Shown in pieces: positions 14,825 to 23,147 of a stretch of DNA of 32,318 bases. The DNA comes from SIG603 sp964369215. GTDB lineage: Bacteria > Bacillota > Clostridia > Oscillospirales > Acutalibacteraceae. The notes under the pieces are model-generated. The model was given only the letters and a program-made list of their open reading frames with translations. It did no database searches and was not told the DNA's origin. Both the position numbers and the translations under genes were made by a program. Each line of letters starts with the position of its first letter. Within the stretch, counting starts at the first letter, position 1. The DNA is taken from contig CAYJEZ010000013.1 in NCBI GenBank assembly GCA_964369215.1, forward strand, positions 1 through 32,318, given 5' to 3'.

Positions 14825-16222
14825 TTAAATCTCGTTTGCTTGATAAAAAGCTAAAATTGCTTTATAAGTCATATACACATCATATTTAGATACAATCTCA
14901 AAAGGAGAGTGCATTGATAGCACAGGCACGCCGATATCTATTGTGTCTACATTTAAGTTGGCAACGTAGGCTGCAACTGTTCCGCCGCCGCCTTGGTCAA
15001 CTTTTCCTAGCTCACCAATTTGCCATTCAACCTCGGCATCGTCAAGAATTTTTCTAATCTTACCTAAGAACTCTGCACTTGCGTCAGAGCTTCCACCTTT
15101 GCCACCACTACCGGTATATTTTGAGAAGCCAGCACCATAATTTAGTAAAGTACTGTTTTTTAGCTCATATGCACTTGCATAATTAGGGTCATATGCCGCT
15201 GTTACATCTGCAGAAAGGCAAGATGATTTCTCTAGAACATGTCTGCCAATCAGTCCTTCTTGCTCTGCTAGGTCTGTAATAAAGTTCTTTAAAAACTCGC
15301 ATTTTAAGCCTGAAACACCATTGCTACCTACTTCTTCTTTATCTGCAAAAACAGTTATTACAGTGCTCTCAGGAATACCGCAGTCAAAAGCGGCTATCAT
15401 AGCTGGATAAGCACAAACTCTGTCGTCATGTCCGTATGAGCCTATAAGTGTTCTATCAAAGCCAACATCAGCAGCTTTAAATGCCGGAACAAACTCTATC
15501 TCTGCTGAGATTAAATCGTGCTCAGTTATTCCATATTTCTCATTTAATATTTTAAGAACATTTAATTTGTAAGCCTCTTCTGCCTCTGTTATTTCTCCGT
15601 CTTTTTCTTTGCTAACAGGTTTTGAACCAATTAAAATGTTTAAGCTCTCGCCCTCAATACCTGTGCCTAGTTTTTTCTCTCTTTGGTCTTTACCTAAGTG
15701 TGGTAAAATGTCTGTAATGCAAAATTGTGGTTCGCCTTCTTCTTCTCCTACACAAACATTAACAACAGTTCCGTCTTTTTTAACAACCACACCATGCATA
15801 GCTAGAGGAAGTGCTAGCCAATGAAACTTTTTAATTCCTCCGTAGTAATGAGTTTTAAAAAACGCTAACTCTTGGCTTTGATACAGTGGAATAGGCTTTA
15901 AGTCAACTCTAGGAGAATCAACATGTGCCGCACATATTCTTACACCATTTTTCGCTCCGTTTTTACCAATAACAGCCAAGCAAATTGCGCGGTCTCTGTT
16001 GTTGTAAAATACTTTGTCTCCTGCTTTGTAAGTTTTGTTAAAGTCATACTCCTCAAAACCTAAAGCTAGAGCTTTTTCAATAGCAAAACTTGTGCACTCA
16101 CGCTCTGTTTTTCCTTTGTCTAAAAAAGTTTTGTATCCCTCACAAAAACTGTTAACAGAGTTTGTAGTCTCCTCGCTTATTGTTAGTAGTGGGTTTTTTC
16201 TTTTAATCATTAAATTTTCCAT
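14825..16222 (-). CDS. M18-family metallo-aminopeptidase
   Basis: A cytoplasmic di-zinc aminopeptidase of peptidase family M18, which removes N-terminal residues (acidic ones in the best-studied members). 465 residues, typical length. Metal and catalytic motifs in order: AAHVDSPRVDLKP (His100, Asp102), YGHDDRV, ADKEEVGSNG, SADVTAAYDP and MHSPFEIVS. The glycine-rich QGGGGTVAAY is also present. The ATG at 16222 has AAAGGG seven bases upstream. It follows the YrdC-CoaE gene after 16 bases and ends that operon before a strong hairpin. Substrate preference cannot be read from the sequence. Confidence 0.94.
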   Translation of the reverse strand: MENLMIKRKNPLLTISEETTNSVNSFCEGYKTFLDKGKTERECTSFAIEKALALGFEEYDFNKTYKAGDKVFYNNRDRAICLAVIGKNGAKNGVRICAAHVDSPRVDLKPIPLYQSQELAFFKTHYYGGIKKFHWLALPLAMHGVVVKKDGTVVNVCVGEEEGEPQFCITDILPHLGKDQREKKLGTGIEGESLNILIGSKPVSKEKDGEITEAEEAYKLNVLKILNEKYGITEHDLISAEIEFVPAFKAADVGFDRTLIGSYGHDDRVCAYPAMIAAFDCGIPESTVITVFADKEEVGSNGVSGLKCEFLKNFITDLAEQEGLIGRHVLEKSSCLSADVTAAYDPNYASAYELKNSTLLNYGAGFSKYTGSGGKGGSSDASAEFLGKIRKILDDAEVEWQIGELGKVDQGGGGTVAAYVANLNVDTIDIGVPVLSMHSPFEIVSKYDVYMTYKAILAFYQANEI

Positions 16223-16238
16223 TTTTATGCCCTTTCTG

Positions 16239-17837
16239 TTATTTATTTAAATAGTTAAAAATATCTTCTATTTGTTTTGCTTCAATATTGTTTGTAGTGT
16301 CAATCACCATATCAGCCCTAACTTTAAAAAATTCGTCAGGTTTTTGAGCTTTAATTCTTAAAGCGGCTTGTTCTTCACTCAAATTATCTCTATCAATAAT
16401 TCTTTTTAACCTAAGCTTCTCAACAGCACTAACCACAATAACATAGTTGCACATAAGGTCTGCATTAGCCTCAAACAAAGTAGGTGCGTCTAGTACAATG
16501 TTTTTATAACCCTCTGTTTTATATTTTTCCACAATAATATTAATTCTCTCAATAATAAATGGTAGTGTAATGCTATTTAACTTGTCGAGATTTTCTTTGC
16601 TTGAAAAAGCCCTGTGAGCAAGCTTTTTTCTATTTAGCTCTCCTTTATATAGAATATCATCTCCAAAAGCAGATTGCAACAATTTTATGCATTTTTCAGT
16701 ATATGTTTTTGTGTCTTTTGTTACAGCGTCACAGTCTATCACTTTTGCGCCGAACTTTTCCATCTCACTGGCTACTGTAGTTTTGCCAGAGCCGCTTTTC
16801 CCTGTTAATCCAATAATATTTATATCAGGTTTTATCTCTTTAAAATTCGCCGCCCTTATAAGCCTGTTATATACAGCAAGCCCTACCCCACTTAGTTTAG
16901 GGGCAGAAACATAAGCTTTTTTATACCCTAACTTGTCTATTTTTCTCAAAGCTGAAAAAAGATTTTTCGCTTGGCTTTCACTGTCATATTTTTTGCCATA
17001 ACTTATAGAGTTTGCATAAATCAACTCTTTTTCTTCGTCAAAACATAATGCACAGCAGTCTTTATCACTCTCTACCAATGCTTTGTAGTCATAAAAATTT
17101 AAGCGAGATATAATAACTTCTGCTTTTGGTGAATAATGCTTATATTTCATCCCCGGTGAAGACACCTGTGCACTATCATTTATCTGCTCTAAAACAGCAC
17201 TGTCCATTTCAGTTTTTCCAATAACTAGCTCAATATCCTCTTGGCTAATGGCACCCGGCCTTAATATTTTAGGAGTATCGCCTACTAAGCTTATAACTGT
17301 AGACTCAACACCTACATTACATTTACTCCCTTTAATAATAGCATCTATTTTACCGTTCATGTCATAATAAACATGCTCAAACTTTGTCGGGCTTGGCCTG
17401 CCAGACACATTAGCTGAGGGTGCTGCCAAAGGAGTTTTTGCGGCTTTTATTATTTCTAATGCTGTGCTATTATTTGGCATACGCACAGCTACTGTATCTA
17501 AATATCCACTTGTAATATTCGGAACTAAATCTGACTTTGGCAAAATAATAGTAAGCGCACCTGGCCAAAACTTATCGGTCAACTGCTTTGCCTTTTGTGT
17601 AAACTCCTTAACTAGCGGATACACTTCTTTTACTTCTGCAACATGTACAATTAAGGGGTTGTCCGACGGTCTACCCTTTGCCTCGTATATTTTTTCTACC
17701 GCCTTTGGGTTTAAAGCGTCAGCGGCAAGCCCATATACTGTCTCGGTAGGAATTGCAACTAACCCGCCTTTTTTAAGTATATCTCCTGCCTTATTAATAT
17801 CTTCAATTTTTTCAGGGTCTAATATCTCTGTAACCAT
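16239..17837 (-). CDS. Fusion: threonylcarbamoyl-AMP synthase (YrdC/Sua5) and dephospho-CoA kinase (CoaE)
   Basis: 532 residues with two enzymes. Residues 1-205 are a YrdC domain (IPTETVYGLAADALN, KGRPSDNPLIVHV, FWPGALTIIL, AAPSANVSGRPSP), which makes threonylcarbamoyl-AMP for t6A in ANN-decoding tRNAs. Residues about 228-333 are the Sua5 C-terminal domain (SSPGMKYKHYSP through YNRLIRAA). Residues 340-532 are a CoaE-type kinase with GLTGKSGSGKTTVA, VIDCDAV, LDAPTLFEA, the lid RIIDRD and ADMVIDTT, which would carry out the last step of CoA synthesis. The usual HP motif of CoaE reads LP (near TLPFI), a minor departure. The frame is uninterrupted through the junction. The start overlaps the prfA stop (TAATG), so translation is coupled. 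Confidence 0.92.
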   Translation of the reverse strand: MVTEILDPEKIEDINKAGDILKKGGLVAIPTETVYGLAADALNPKAVEKIYEAKGRPSDNPLIVHVAEVKEVYPLVKEFTQKAKQLTDKFWPGALTIILPKSDLVPNITSGYLDTVAVRMPNNSTALEIIKAAKTPLAAPSANVSGRPSPTKFEHVYYDMNGKIDAIIKGSKCNVGVESTVISLVGDTPKILRPGAISQEDIELVIGKTEMDSAVLEQINDSAQVSSPGMKYKHYSPKAEVIISRLNFYDYKALVESDKDCCALCFDEEKELIYANSISYGKKYDSESQAKNLFSALRKIDKLGYKKAYVSAPKLSGVGLAVYNRLIRAANFKEIKPDINIIGLTGKSGSGKTTVASEMEKFGAKVIDCDAVTKDTKTYTEKCIKLLQSAFGDDILYKGELNRKKLAHRAFSSKENLDKLNSITLPFIIERINIIVEKYKTEGYKNIVLDAPTLFEANADLMCNYVIVVSAVEKLRLKRIIDRDNLSEEQAALRIKAQKPDEFFKVRADMVIDTTNNIEAKQIEDIFNYLNK

Positions 17838-18916
17838 TAATTCTTCTCCATAGACTCTTGCAGTTTTGCAGCTCTATCGGCTGCTATTAATGCGTTAAAA
17901 ATATCATCAAGGTCACCGTTTAAAATGTCTTCTAACCTATAAAGGGTAAGTCCAATTCTATGGTCGGTAAGCCTTATTTGCGGGTAGTTGTAGGTTCTTA
18001 TTCTCTCAGAGCGGTCTCCAGTTCCTACTTGAGATTTTCTTTCAGCAGATATCTCTGATGCTTGTTTTTGTATTTCTACATCTAATAACCTTGACCTTAA
18101 CACTTTCATGGCTTTGTCTTTATTTTTAAGCTGGCTTCTCTCGTCTTGGCACTCTACAATTGTGTTTGTTGGCAAGTGGGTAATTCTAATTGCAGAAGAA
18201 GTTTTATTAATGTGCTGTCCGCCTGCACCACTTGCTCTAAATGTATCTATTTGCAAGTCTTTAGGGTTAATCTCAAAGTCAATTTCGTCTGCCTCTGGCA
18301 AAACAGCAACCGTAGCAGTTGATGTGTGTATTCTACCTTGAGATTCGGTCTCAGGTACTCTTTGAACCCTGTGCACTCCGCTCTCAAACTTAAATTTTGA
18401 GTAAGCACCGCTACCCTCAACACTAAAGCTTATTTCTTTTATTCCACCAAGCTCTGTCTCGTTTAAATTAATAACCTCGGTTTTAAAGCCATTTTTCTCT
18501 GCGTACATACTGTACATTCTGTAAAGCACAGCAGAGAACAACGCCGCCTCTTCTCCGCCTGCACCGCCTCTAATCTCTACTATTACACTTTTTTCATCAT
18601 TTGGGTCTTTTGGAAGCAACAGAATTTTAAGCTCCTCAGATACACTCTCTAAAGTTTTTTTCGCAGTATTAAGCTCATCAGAAGCCATATCTCTAAAATC
18701 TTTATCGTATGAAGAATCATTAATAATTTCTATAGAGTCTTCTATTGTTTTATTCGCCTCTTTATACTCTCTGTATTTTTCAACAATTGGAGTTATATCT
18801 TTATGCTCTTTCATCAATTTTCTGAACAAATTAGGGTCTGCGGCGGTACTTGGGTCGTAAAGCTTTAAGTTTAACTCCTCATACCTATTCTCAAATACTT
18901 GTAAATTTTCAAACAT
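17837..18916 (-). CDS. prfA: Peptide chain release factor 1
   Basis: Recognises UAA and UAG and releases the finished protein. 359 residues, the normal length. It has the catalytic GGQ loop (SGAGGQHINKTSSAIR), the stop-codon reading Pro-x-Thr tripeptide in RVPETESQGRIHTST (RF1 type, not the Ser-Pro-Phe of RF2), and the EIRGGAGGEEAALF block. A TTG at 18922 extends the frame by two codons, but ATG 18916 has AAGGA eight bases upstream and matches the family start. The usual partner methyltransferase prmC is not adjacent; DUF951 lies upstream and the YrdC-CoaE fusion follows with a TAATG overlap. Confidence 0.97.
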   Translation of the reverse strand: MFENLQVFENRYEELNLKLYDPSTAADPNLFRKLMKEHKDITPIVEKYREYKEANKTIEDSIEIINDSSYDKDFRDMASDELNTAKKTLESVSEELKILLLPKDPNDEKSVIVEIRGGAGGEEAALFSAVLYRMYSMYAEKNGFKTEVINLNETELGGIKEISFSVEGSGAYSKFKFESGVHRVQRVPETESQGRIHTSTATVAVLPEADEIDFEINPKDLQIDTFRASGAGGQHINKTSSAIRITHLPTNTIVECQDERSQLKNKDKAMKVLRSRLLDVEIQKQASEISAERKSQVGTGDRSERIRTYNYPQIRLTDHRIGLTLYRLEDILNGDLDDIFNALIAADRAAKLQESMEKN

Positions 18917-18974
18917 AAACAAATTCCTTTCAAACTTTATAATAATCTTAAATAATAAACATACATCAATCAGG

Positions 18975-19166
18975 TCACAATTTATCCTCTAAGCTTATTA
19001 TTTTTTTTATGTTTTTCTCACATTTACGCCTAGCAACCATTACCTCATGCCCACAGCCTAAACATTTTATTTTAAAATCCATCCCTACTCTTAACACACT
19101 AAACTCTTTCGAGCCACAAGGGTGGTCTTTTTTCATTTGTAAAACATCTCCGACTTTTACCAACAT
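18975..19166 (-). CDS. DUF951 family small protein
   Basis: A 63-residue protein with the DUF951 pattern: KVGDVLQMKKDHPCGSKEF, LRVGMDFKIKCLGCG and a basic end. Three of its four Cys lie in a CG plus CLGC arrangement that may bind a metal. The function is not established for the family; members occur across Bacillota, often near translation or DNA-binding genes. Here it is first in the operon with prfA, 58 bases upstream. A possible minus-strand -10 (TATAAT, complement of 19202-19207) lies 36 bases before its start. Confidence 0.88.
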   Translation of the reverse strand: MLVKVGDVLQMKKDHPCGSKEFSVLRVGMDFKIKCLGCGHEVMVARRKCEKNIKKIISLEDKL

Positions 19167-19318
19167 AAACTCAATTTCCTCTCAATTATCTAACTCATCA
19201 TATTATATCATTTATTGCTTAAAAATAAAAGAGAAATTTTGTAAAATATATAATTTAGCTTATGTGAATTAATAATAATAAGACAAAATAAAATATCGCC
19301 CAATCTACAAAAATTTAG

Positions 19319-19347
19319 TTGATATTTGCATAGTGATATGCTATAAT
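19319..19347 (+). promoter_or_regulatory. Sigma-A type promoter for yebC
   Basis: TTGATA at 19319-19324, exactly 17 bases, then TATAAT at 19342-19347. The leader before the yebC ATG is about 32 bases. Confidence 0.8.
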
Positions 19348-19385
19348 ATTTTGAGATGTAAATAGCAAAAAAGGCGGTAATACAG

Positions 19386-20111
19386 ATGTCAGGACATTCT
19401 AAATGGAGCACAATCAAACGCAAAAAAGAGAAAACAGACGGAGCAAGAGCTAAAGTTTTTACTAAAATTGGACGCGAGTTAGCAGTAGCAGTTAAAGAGG
19501 GCGGAAGCGCAGACCCCAGTGCTAATTCAAGGCTAAAAGACTGCATAGCAAAAGCTAAGGCTAACAATGTTCCTAATGATAATATTGAGAGAATTATAAA
19601 AAAAGCAGCTGGTGGTAATGATAACGATAACTTTGAAGACTGCATTTACGAGGGATATGGCCCTTGTGGCATTGCTGTAATAGTAGAGACCCTTACAGAT
19701 AATAGAAACAGAACAGCGGCAGATTTAAGACATTATTTTGATAAATTTGGCGGAAATTTAGGCGCAATAGGCTGTGTATCTTTTATGTTTAACAAAAAGG
19801 GTGTTATAATTATAGAACGTGAAGGACAAGATGAAGACGACGTTATGACAGATGCTTTAGACAGTGGTGCAGCAGACTTTGTTGCTGAGGACGAAATTTT
19901 TGAGATAACGACAGAACCAGAGGATTTCTCAGCTGTTAGAGATGCACTAGAGGCAAAAGGGTACAGTTTTGTTTCAGCAGAGGTAGAGTCTGTTCCTGAC
20001 ACTTATAATAAAATAGAGCAAGAAGATATGGTAGTAAAAATGACAAGGCTTCTTGACATGCTTGAGGATAACGACGACGTACAAAATGTATGGCACAACT
20101 GGGAAGAATAA
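19386..20111 (+). CDS. yebC: YebC/PmpR family protein
   Basis: 241 residues, with the universal start MSGHSKWSTIKRKK, then RAKVFTKIGRELAVAVKEGG, IERIIKKAAGG and the C-terminal block VKMTRLLDMLEDNDDVQNVWHNWE. The family is annotated as a transcriptional regulator, but recent work on close relatives supports a ribosome-associated role in relieving stalls at proline stretches. A textbook promoter lies just upstream and the gene is probably monocistronic or leads into pyrB 109 bases on. The UvrC/RuvC neighbours sometimes seen beside yebC are absent. Confidence 0.95.
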   Translation: MSGHSKWSTIKRKKEKTDGARAKVFTKIGRELAVAVKEGGSADPSANSRLKDCIAKAKANNVPNDNIERIIKKAAGGNDNDNFEDCIYEGYGPCGIAVIVETLTDNRNRTAADLRHYFDKFGGNLGAIGCVSFMFNKKGVIIIEREGQDEDDVMTDALDSGAADFVAEDEIFEITTEPEDFSAVRDALEAKGYSFVSAEVESVPDTYNKIEQEDMVVKMTRLLDMLEDNDDVQNVWHNWEE

Positions 20112-20220
20112 GCATAAAAATGAAATTCTTTTATTAACAAGCAATTTTCTTTTAGATATATCTATCTGTTTATGAAATCTTCTCGAAACTAATTGTTACT
20201 CGGAAAGGATAATCTTAATT

Positions 20221-21138
20221 ATGAGACATTTAATTGACCCTTTAGATTTTTCGGTAAACGAAACCGACGATATTTTAGATTTAGCAGATAAAATTGTAGC
20301 AGATCCTGTTAAATACAGCGATGTATGTAAAGGTAAGATACTTGCTACTCTTTTTTATGAGCCTAGTACAAGAACAAAACTAAGCTTTGAGTCTGCAATG
20401 ATGAGACTTGGAGGAAACTGCCTAGGCTTTGCAGGAGCAAACAGTAGCTCTGCCGCAAAAGGTGAAAGCGTAGCCGACACAACAAGAATGATATCTTGCT
20501 ATGCAGACATTGTAGCAATTAGGCACAATAAAGAGGGCGCACCATTGGTTGCATCTAAATACGCTACTATACCTGTTGTAAACGCAGGCGACGGTGGACA
20601 CCAACACCCTACTCAAACTCTTACAGATTTAATGACAATACGACGTGAAAAAGGTAGACTTAACAAACTTACAATAGGCCTTTGTGGCGACTTAAAATTC
20701 GGAAGAACAGTTCACTCGTTAATTAAATCTTTGTCAAGATACGACGACATTAAGTTTGTTTTTATAGCTCCTGAAGAATTAAAGGTGCCTGAGTACATAA
20801 CAAACGAGATATTAAAGCCAAAAAATATTCCTTTTGAAGAAGTAAGTAATATGGAAGATGTTATTGCCTCTTTAGACGTACTTTATATGACAAGAGTTCA
20901 AAAAGAGAGATTTTTTAACGAAGAAGATTATATAAGGTTAAAAGACTCATATATTTTAGATAAAGCAAAAATGAAGCTTGCCTCTGATAATTTATCTGTA
21001 CTTCACCCATTACCTAGGGTTAACGAGATATCTACAGAGATAGATGACGATAGCAGAGCTGTTTATTTTAAACAAGCACACAATGGAGTTTTTGTAAGAA
21101 TGGCGTTAATTATGACTTTACTTGGACTGGAGGCTTAA
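20221..21138 (+). CDS. pyrB: Aspartate carbamoyltransferase catalytic chain
   Basis: First committed step of pyrimidine synthesis: carbamoyl phosphate plus aspartate gives carbamoyl aspartate. 305 residues. The carbamoyl phosphate site is FYEPSTRTKLSFE (Ser-Thr-Arg-Thr at 49-52), Lys80 is in SSAAKGES, GHQHPTQ lies at about 126-132, and the aspartate site HPLPRVNEI is near the end. GGAAAGGA precedes the ATG by about 11 bases. It is followed after three bases by pyrI, so this is the allosteric PyrBI type. No PyrR-type attenuator was recognised in the 109-base gap before it. Confidence 0.97.
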   Translation: MRHLIDPLDFSVNETDDILDLADKIVADPVKYSDVCKGKILATLFYEPSTRTKLSFESAMMRLGGNCLGFAGANSSSAAKGESVADTTRMISCYADIVAIRHNKEGAPLVASKYATIPVVNAGDGGHQHPTQTLTDLMTIRREKGRLNKLTIGLCGDLKFGRTVHSLIKSLSRYDDIKFVFIAPEELKVPEYITNEILKPKNIPFEEVSNMEDVIASLDVLYMTRVQKERFFNEEDYIRLKDSYILDKAKMKLASDNLSVLHPLPRVNEISTEIDDDSRAVYFKQAHNGVFVRMALIMTLLGLEA

Positions 21139-21141
21139 CTT

Positions 21142-21570
21142 ATGCTTAATATAGATAGTTTGCAAAACGGAATTGTTATTGACCACATAAGCCCAGGAAA
21201 AGCTATGAAGATTTATGAACTTTTAGGCCTTGAAAGCTTAGATTGTTGTGTTGCAATAATTAAAAATGCAAAAAGCAATAAATATGGAAAAAAAGATATA
21301 ATTAAAATAGATGGAATTTTAGATATTAACTTTGATGTATTAGGATTTGTAGATAGCAGAATAACAGTATGCACTATTTCAGAAGATAAGCTTATTAAAA
21401 AAGAAACTATGGTGTTGCCTGAAAACCTGAAAAATGTTGTTAAGTGTAAAAACCCACGATGCATTTCTACTTCAGAAGAAGGAATTGAACATCAGTTTTA
21501 TTTATGCGATAAAGAAAGTCCGCGTTACCGCTGTATATATTGTGAGCAAGAGTACGACAATAAGAATTAA
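21142..21570 (+). CDS. pyrI: Aspartate carbamoyltransferase regulatory chain
   Basis: The regulatory subunit that binds CTP/ATP and joins catalytic trimers. 142 residues. The N-terminal allosteric domain begins with the typical NGIVIDHISPGKAMKIYELL. The C-terminal zinc domain has four Cys: 102 and 107 (CKNPRC), 131 and 134 (CIYC). Its Shine-Dalgarno (TGGAGG) lies inside the pyrB end, so translation is coupled. The rest of the pyr pathway is not in the window. Confidence 0.96.
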   Translation: MLNIDSLQNGIVIDHISPGKAMKIYELLGLESLDCCVAIIKNAKSNKYGKKDIIKIDGILDINFDVLGFVDSRITVCTISEDKLIKKETMVLPENLKNVVKCKNPRCISTSEEGIEHQFYLCDKESPRYRCIYCEQEYDNKN

Positions 21571-21603
21571 AAGCTTATTTTGTATTTGAAAGGACTTGAC
21601 AAC

Positions 21604-21795
21604 GTGAAAAATAAAGCAGATAAAAAAAGAAAAAATAACAGTTTACTATGGTATAGTATTTTTACCTTTTTAACCACAGTATTAACACTAATAATTAAAA
21701 TTTATGATAGAAAACAAATCATTAAAGCTGTTTCAGGAGACTCTGTAAAACTTTTAGAAGTAAAAGAGAAAACAATTATTGAAGAAAAACCTTAA
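21604..21795 (+). CDS. Small single-span membrane protein, unknown
   Basis: A 63-residue protein from GTG 21604, which has AAAGGA nine bases upstream; the frame is open from a TTG at 21580 but without a ribosome binding site. Residues 2-12 are strongly basic, about 14-34 form one hydrophobic segment (SLLWYSIFTFLTTVLTLII), and the rest is charged and probably outside or peripheral. No family was recognised. It sits 33 bases after pyrI and 16 before rmlC, all in one direction, so it may be cotranscribed with the glycan genes. Confidence 0.6.
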   Translation: MKNKADKKRKNNSLLWYSIFTFLTTVLTLIIKIYDRKQIIKAVSGDSVKLLEVKEKTIIEEKP

Positions 21796-21811
21796 AAGGA
21801 CGGATAATTAA

Positions 21812-22357
21812 ATGAAAGTAACCACATATGACATTAAAGATTTAAAACTTATTACACCAGATGTTTTTGGTGACCACAGAGGTTTTTTTATGGAGAGCTA
21901 CTCTTTAAAAAAATTCAGTGAGATTGGCATAGATAATGTATTTGTACAAGATAACCATTCTATGTCAGCAAAAAAAGGAACACTTAGAGGACTTCATTTT
22001 CAAAACAACCCAAAATCACAATCAAAACTTTTTCGTTGCACAAAAGGAGCAGTTATCGACGTAGCAGTAGATCTAAGAAAAGACTCTGCCACTTACAAGC
22101 AATATATTGCAGTAGAACTTAGTGAAGAAAACAAAAAAATGCTTTACATTCCAAAAGGCTTTGCCCACGGATTTGTAACTCTTACAGATAATGTAGAAGT
22201 ACAATATAAAACAGATGAGTTTTATGCACCAGAGTGCGACAGAAGCATTAGATACGACGACCCTGAGCTTAACATAAACTGGGGAGTAGAAAACCCAATA
22301 TTATCTGAAAAAGATTTATCAGCACCGCTACTTGCTGACAGTGATGTCAATTTTTAA
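21812..22357 (+). CDS. rfbC: dTDP-4-dehydrorhamnose 3,5-epimerase
   Basis: Makes dTDP-4-dehydro-L-rhamnose, the third step in dTDP-L-rhamnose synthesis. 181 residues in a cupin fold with DHRGFFMESY, the catalytic His62 in LRGLHFQ, IPKGFAHGFVTL and the conserved Tyr132 in VQYKTDEFY. AAAGGA precedes the ATG. The companion genes rfbA, rfbB and rfbD are not in the window, but two glycosyltransferases follow directly, which suggests a rhamnose-containing surface glycan locus continued elsewhere. Confidence 0.95.
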   Translation: MKVTTYDIKDLKLITPDVFGDHRGFFMESYSLKKFSEIGIDNVFVQDNHSMSAKKGTLRGLHFQNNPKSQSKLFRCTKGAVIDVAVDLRKDSATYKQYIAVELSEENKKMLYIPKGFAHGFVTLTDNVEVQYKTDEFYAPECDRSIRYDDPELNINWGVENPILSEKDLSAPLLADSDVNF

Positions 22358-22385
22358 GGTATAATTTTTATTAAAGAGGTAGTTT

Positions 22386-23147
22386 ATGAATTCAGTTAAG
22401 CTATCTGCTTGTATAGTAACATATAACAATGCAGGTATTATATCAAACACTATAGAGGCCATGTTGAAATACACAAAAGATTTTGATCTTGACTTTTTTG
22501 TGTTCGATAATTTATCTCAAGACAATACTTGCGATATAATAAAAAGTAAGTTTCCAACTGTTAAGTTGATTGAGAGTGATATAAACCTAGGTTTTGGGCA
22601 AGGTCATAATATGATAATTAATACTATACATAGTAAATATCATTTTATTGTTAACCCCGACGCCATAATAAACAAGGATACTTTTCCTAAAATAATTGAT
22701 TTCTTCGAAAACAACGAAGATGTAGCTATGCTATGCCCTAAAATACTTAACGCTGACCTTACTGAGCAAATATTACCTGTAAAAAATCCAACGGTAAAAT
22801 ATCTTTCAAGTAGGTCGTATAAAATTTTCAGAAAAATAAGGGCGAGCTACACACGGGCAAGCGAGAGAAACTGTGACGTTATGGACATTGAAGTATGTAC
22901 TGGCTCTTTTATGGTCGCAAGAACTGATTTACTTAAACAAGTAGGCGGATTTGACGATAGATTTTTTATGTACCTTGAAGACGCCGACATTTCACGCAGA
23001 GTAAAAAAACTTGGCAGAATTGTAATGCTTAGAACTGCATATATAGTACATATGTGGGAGCGCGCTTCTTCAAAAAAATTAAAATTCTTATTAATACATA
23101 TAAAATCTAGCTTAAAATATTTATGGAAATGGCGAAATGAAAAATAG
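22386..23147 (+). CDS. Family 2 glycosyltransferase (rhamnosyltransferase-like)
   Basis: A cytoplasmic GT-A fold sugar transferase of 253 residues. The N terminus SACIVTYNNAGII and FVFDNLSQDNT form the nucleotide-binding half, NPDA takes the place of the DxD motif, and GSFMVAR, GGFDDRFFMYLEDADISRR holds the catalytic Glu-Asp pair. This arrangement is typical of WbbL-like rhamnosyltransferases. AAAGAGG precedes the ATG. It begins 28 bases after rfbC and its end overlaps the next transferase by 11 bases. The acceptor is unknown. Confidence 0.88.
   Translation: MNSVKLSACIVTYNNAGIISNTIEAMLKYTKDFDLDFFVFDNLSQDNTCDIIKSKFPTVKLIESDINLGFGQGHNMIINTIHSKYHFIVNPDAIINKDTFPKIIDFFENNEDVAMLCPKILNADLTEQILPVKNPTVKYLSSRSYKIFRKIRASYTRASERNCDVMDIEVCTGSFMVARTDLLKQVGGFDDRFFMYLEDADISRRVKKLGRIVMLRTAYIVHMWERASSKKLKFLLIHIKSSLKYLWKWRNEK

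Noticed and set aside
19208..19645. 145-codon minus-strand frame opposite yebC
   Set aside because: It runs antisense to the clear yebC gene and its promoter, has no family features, and starts inside that gene.
20112..20220. PyrR-type attenuator before pyrB
   Set aside because: No terminator/antiterminator pair or conserved PyrR-binding loop was found; only the small palindrome AGATATATCT is present.
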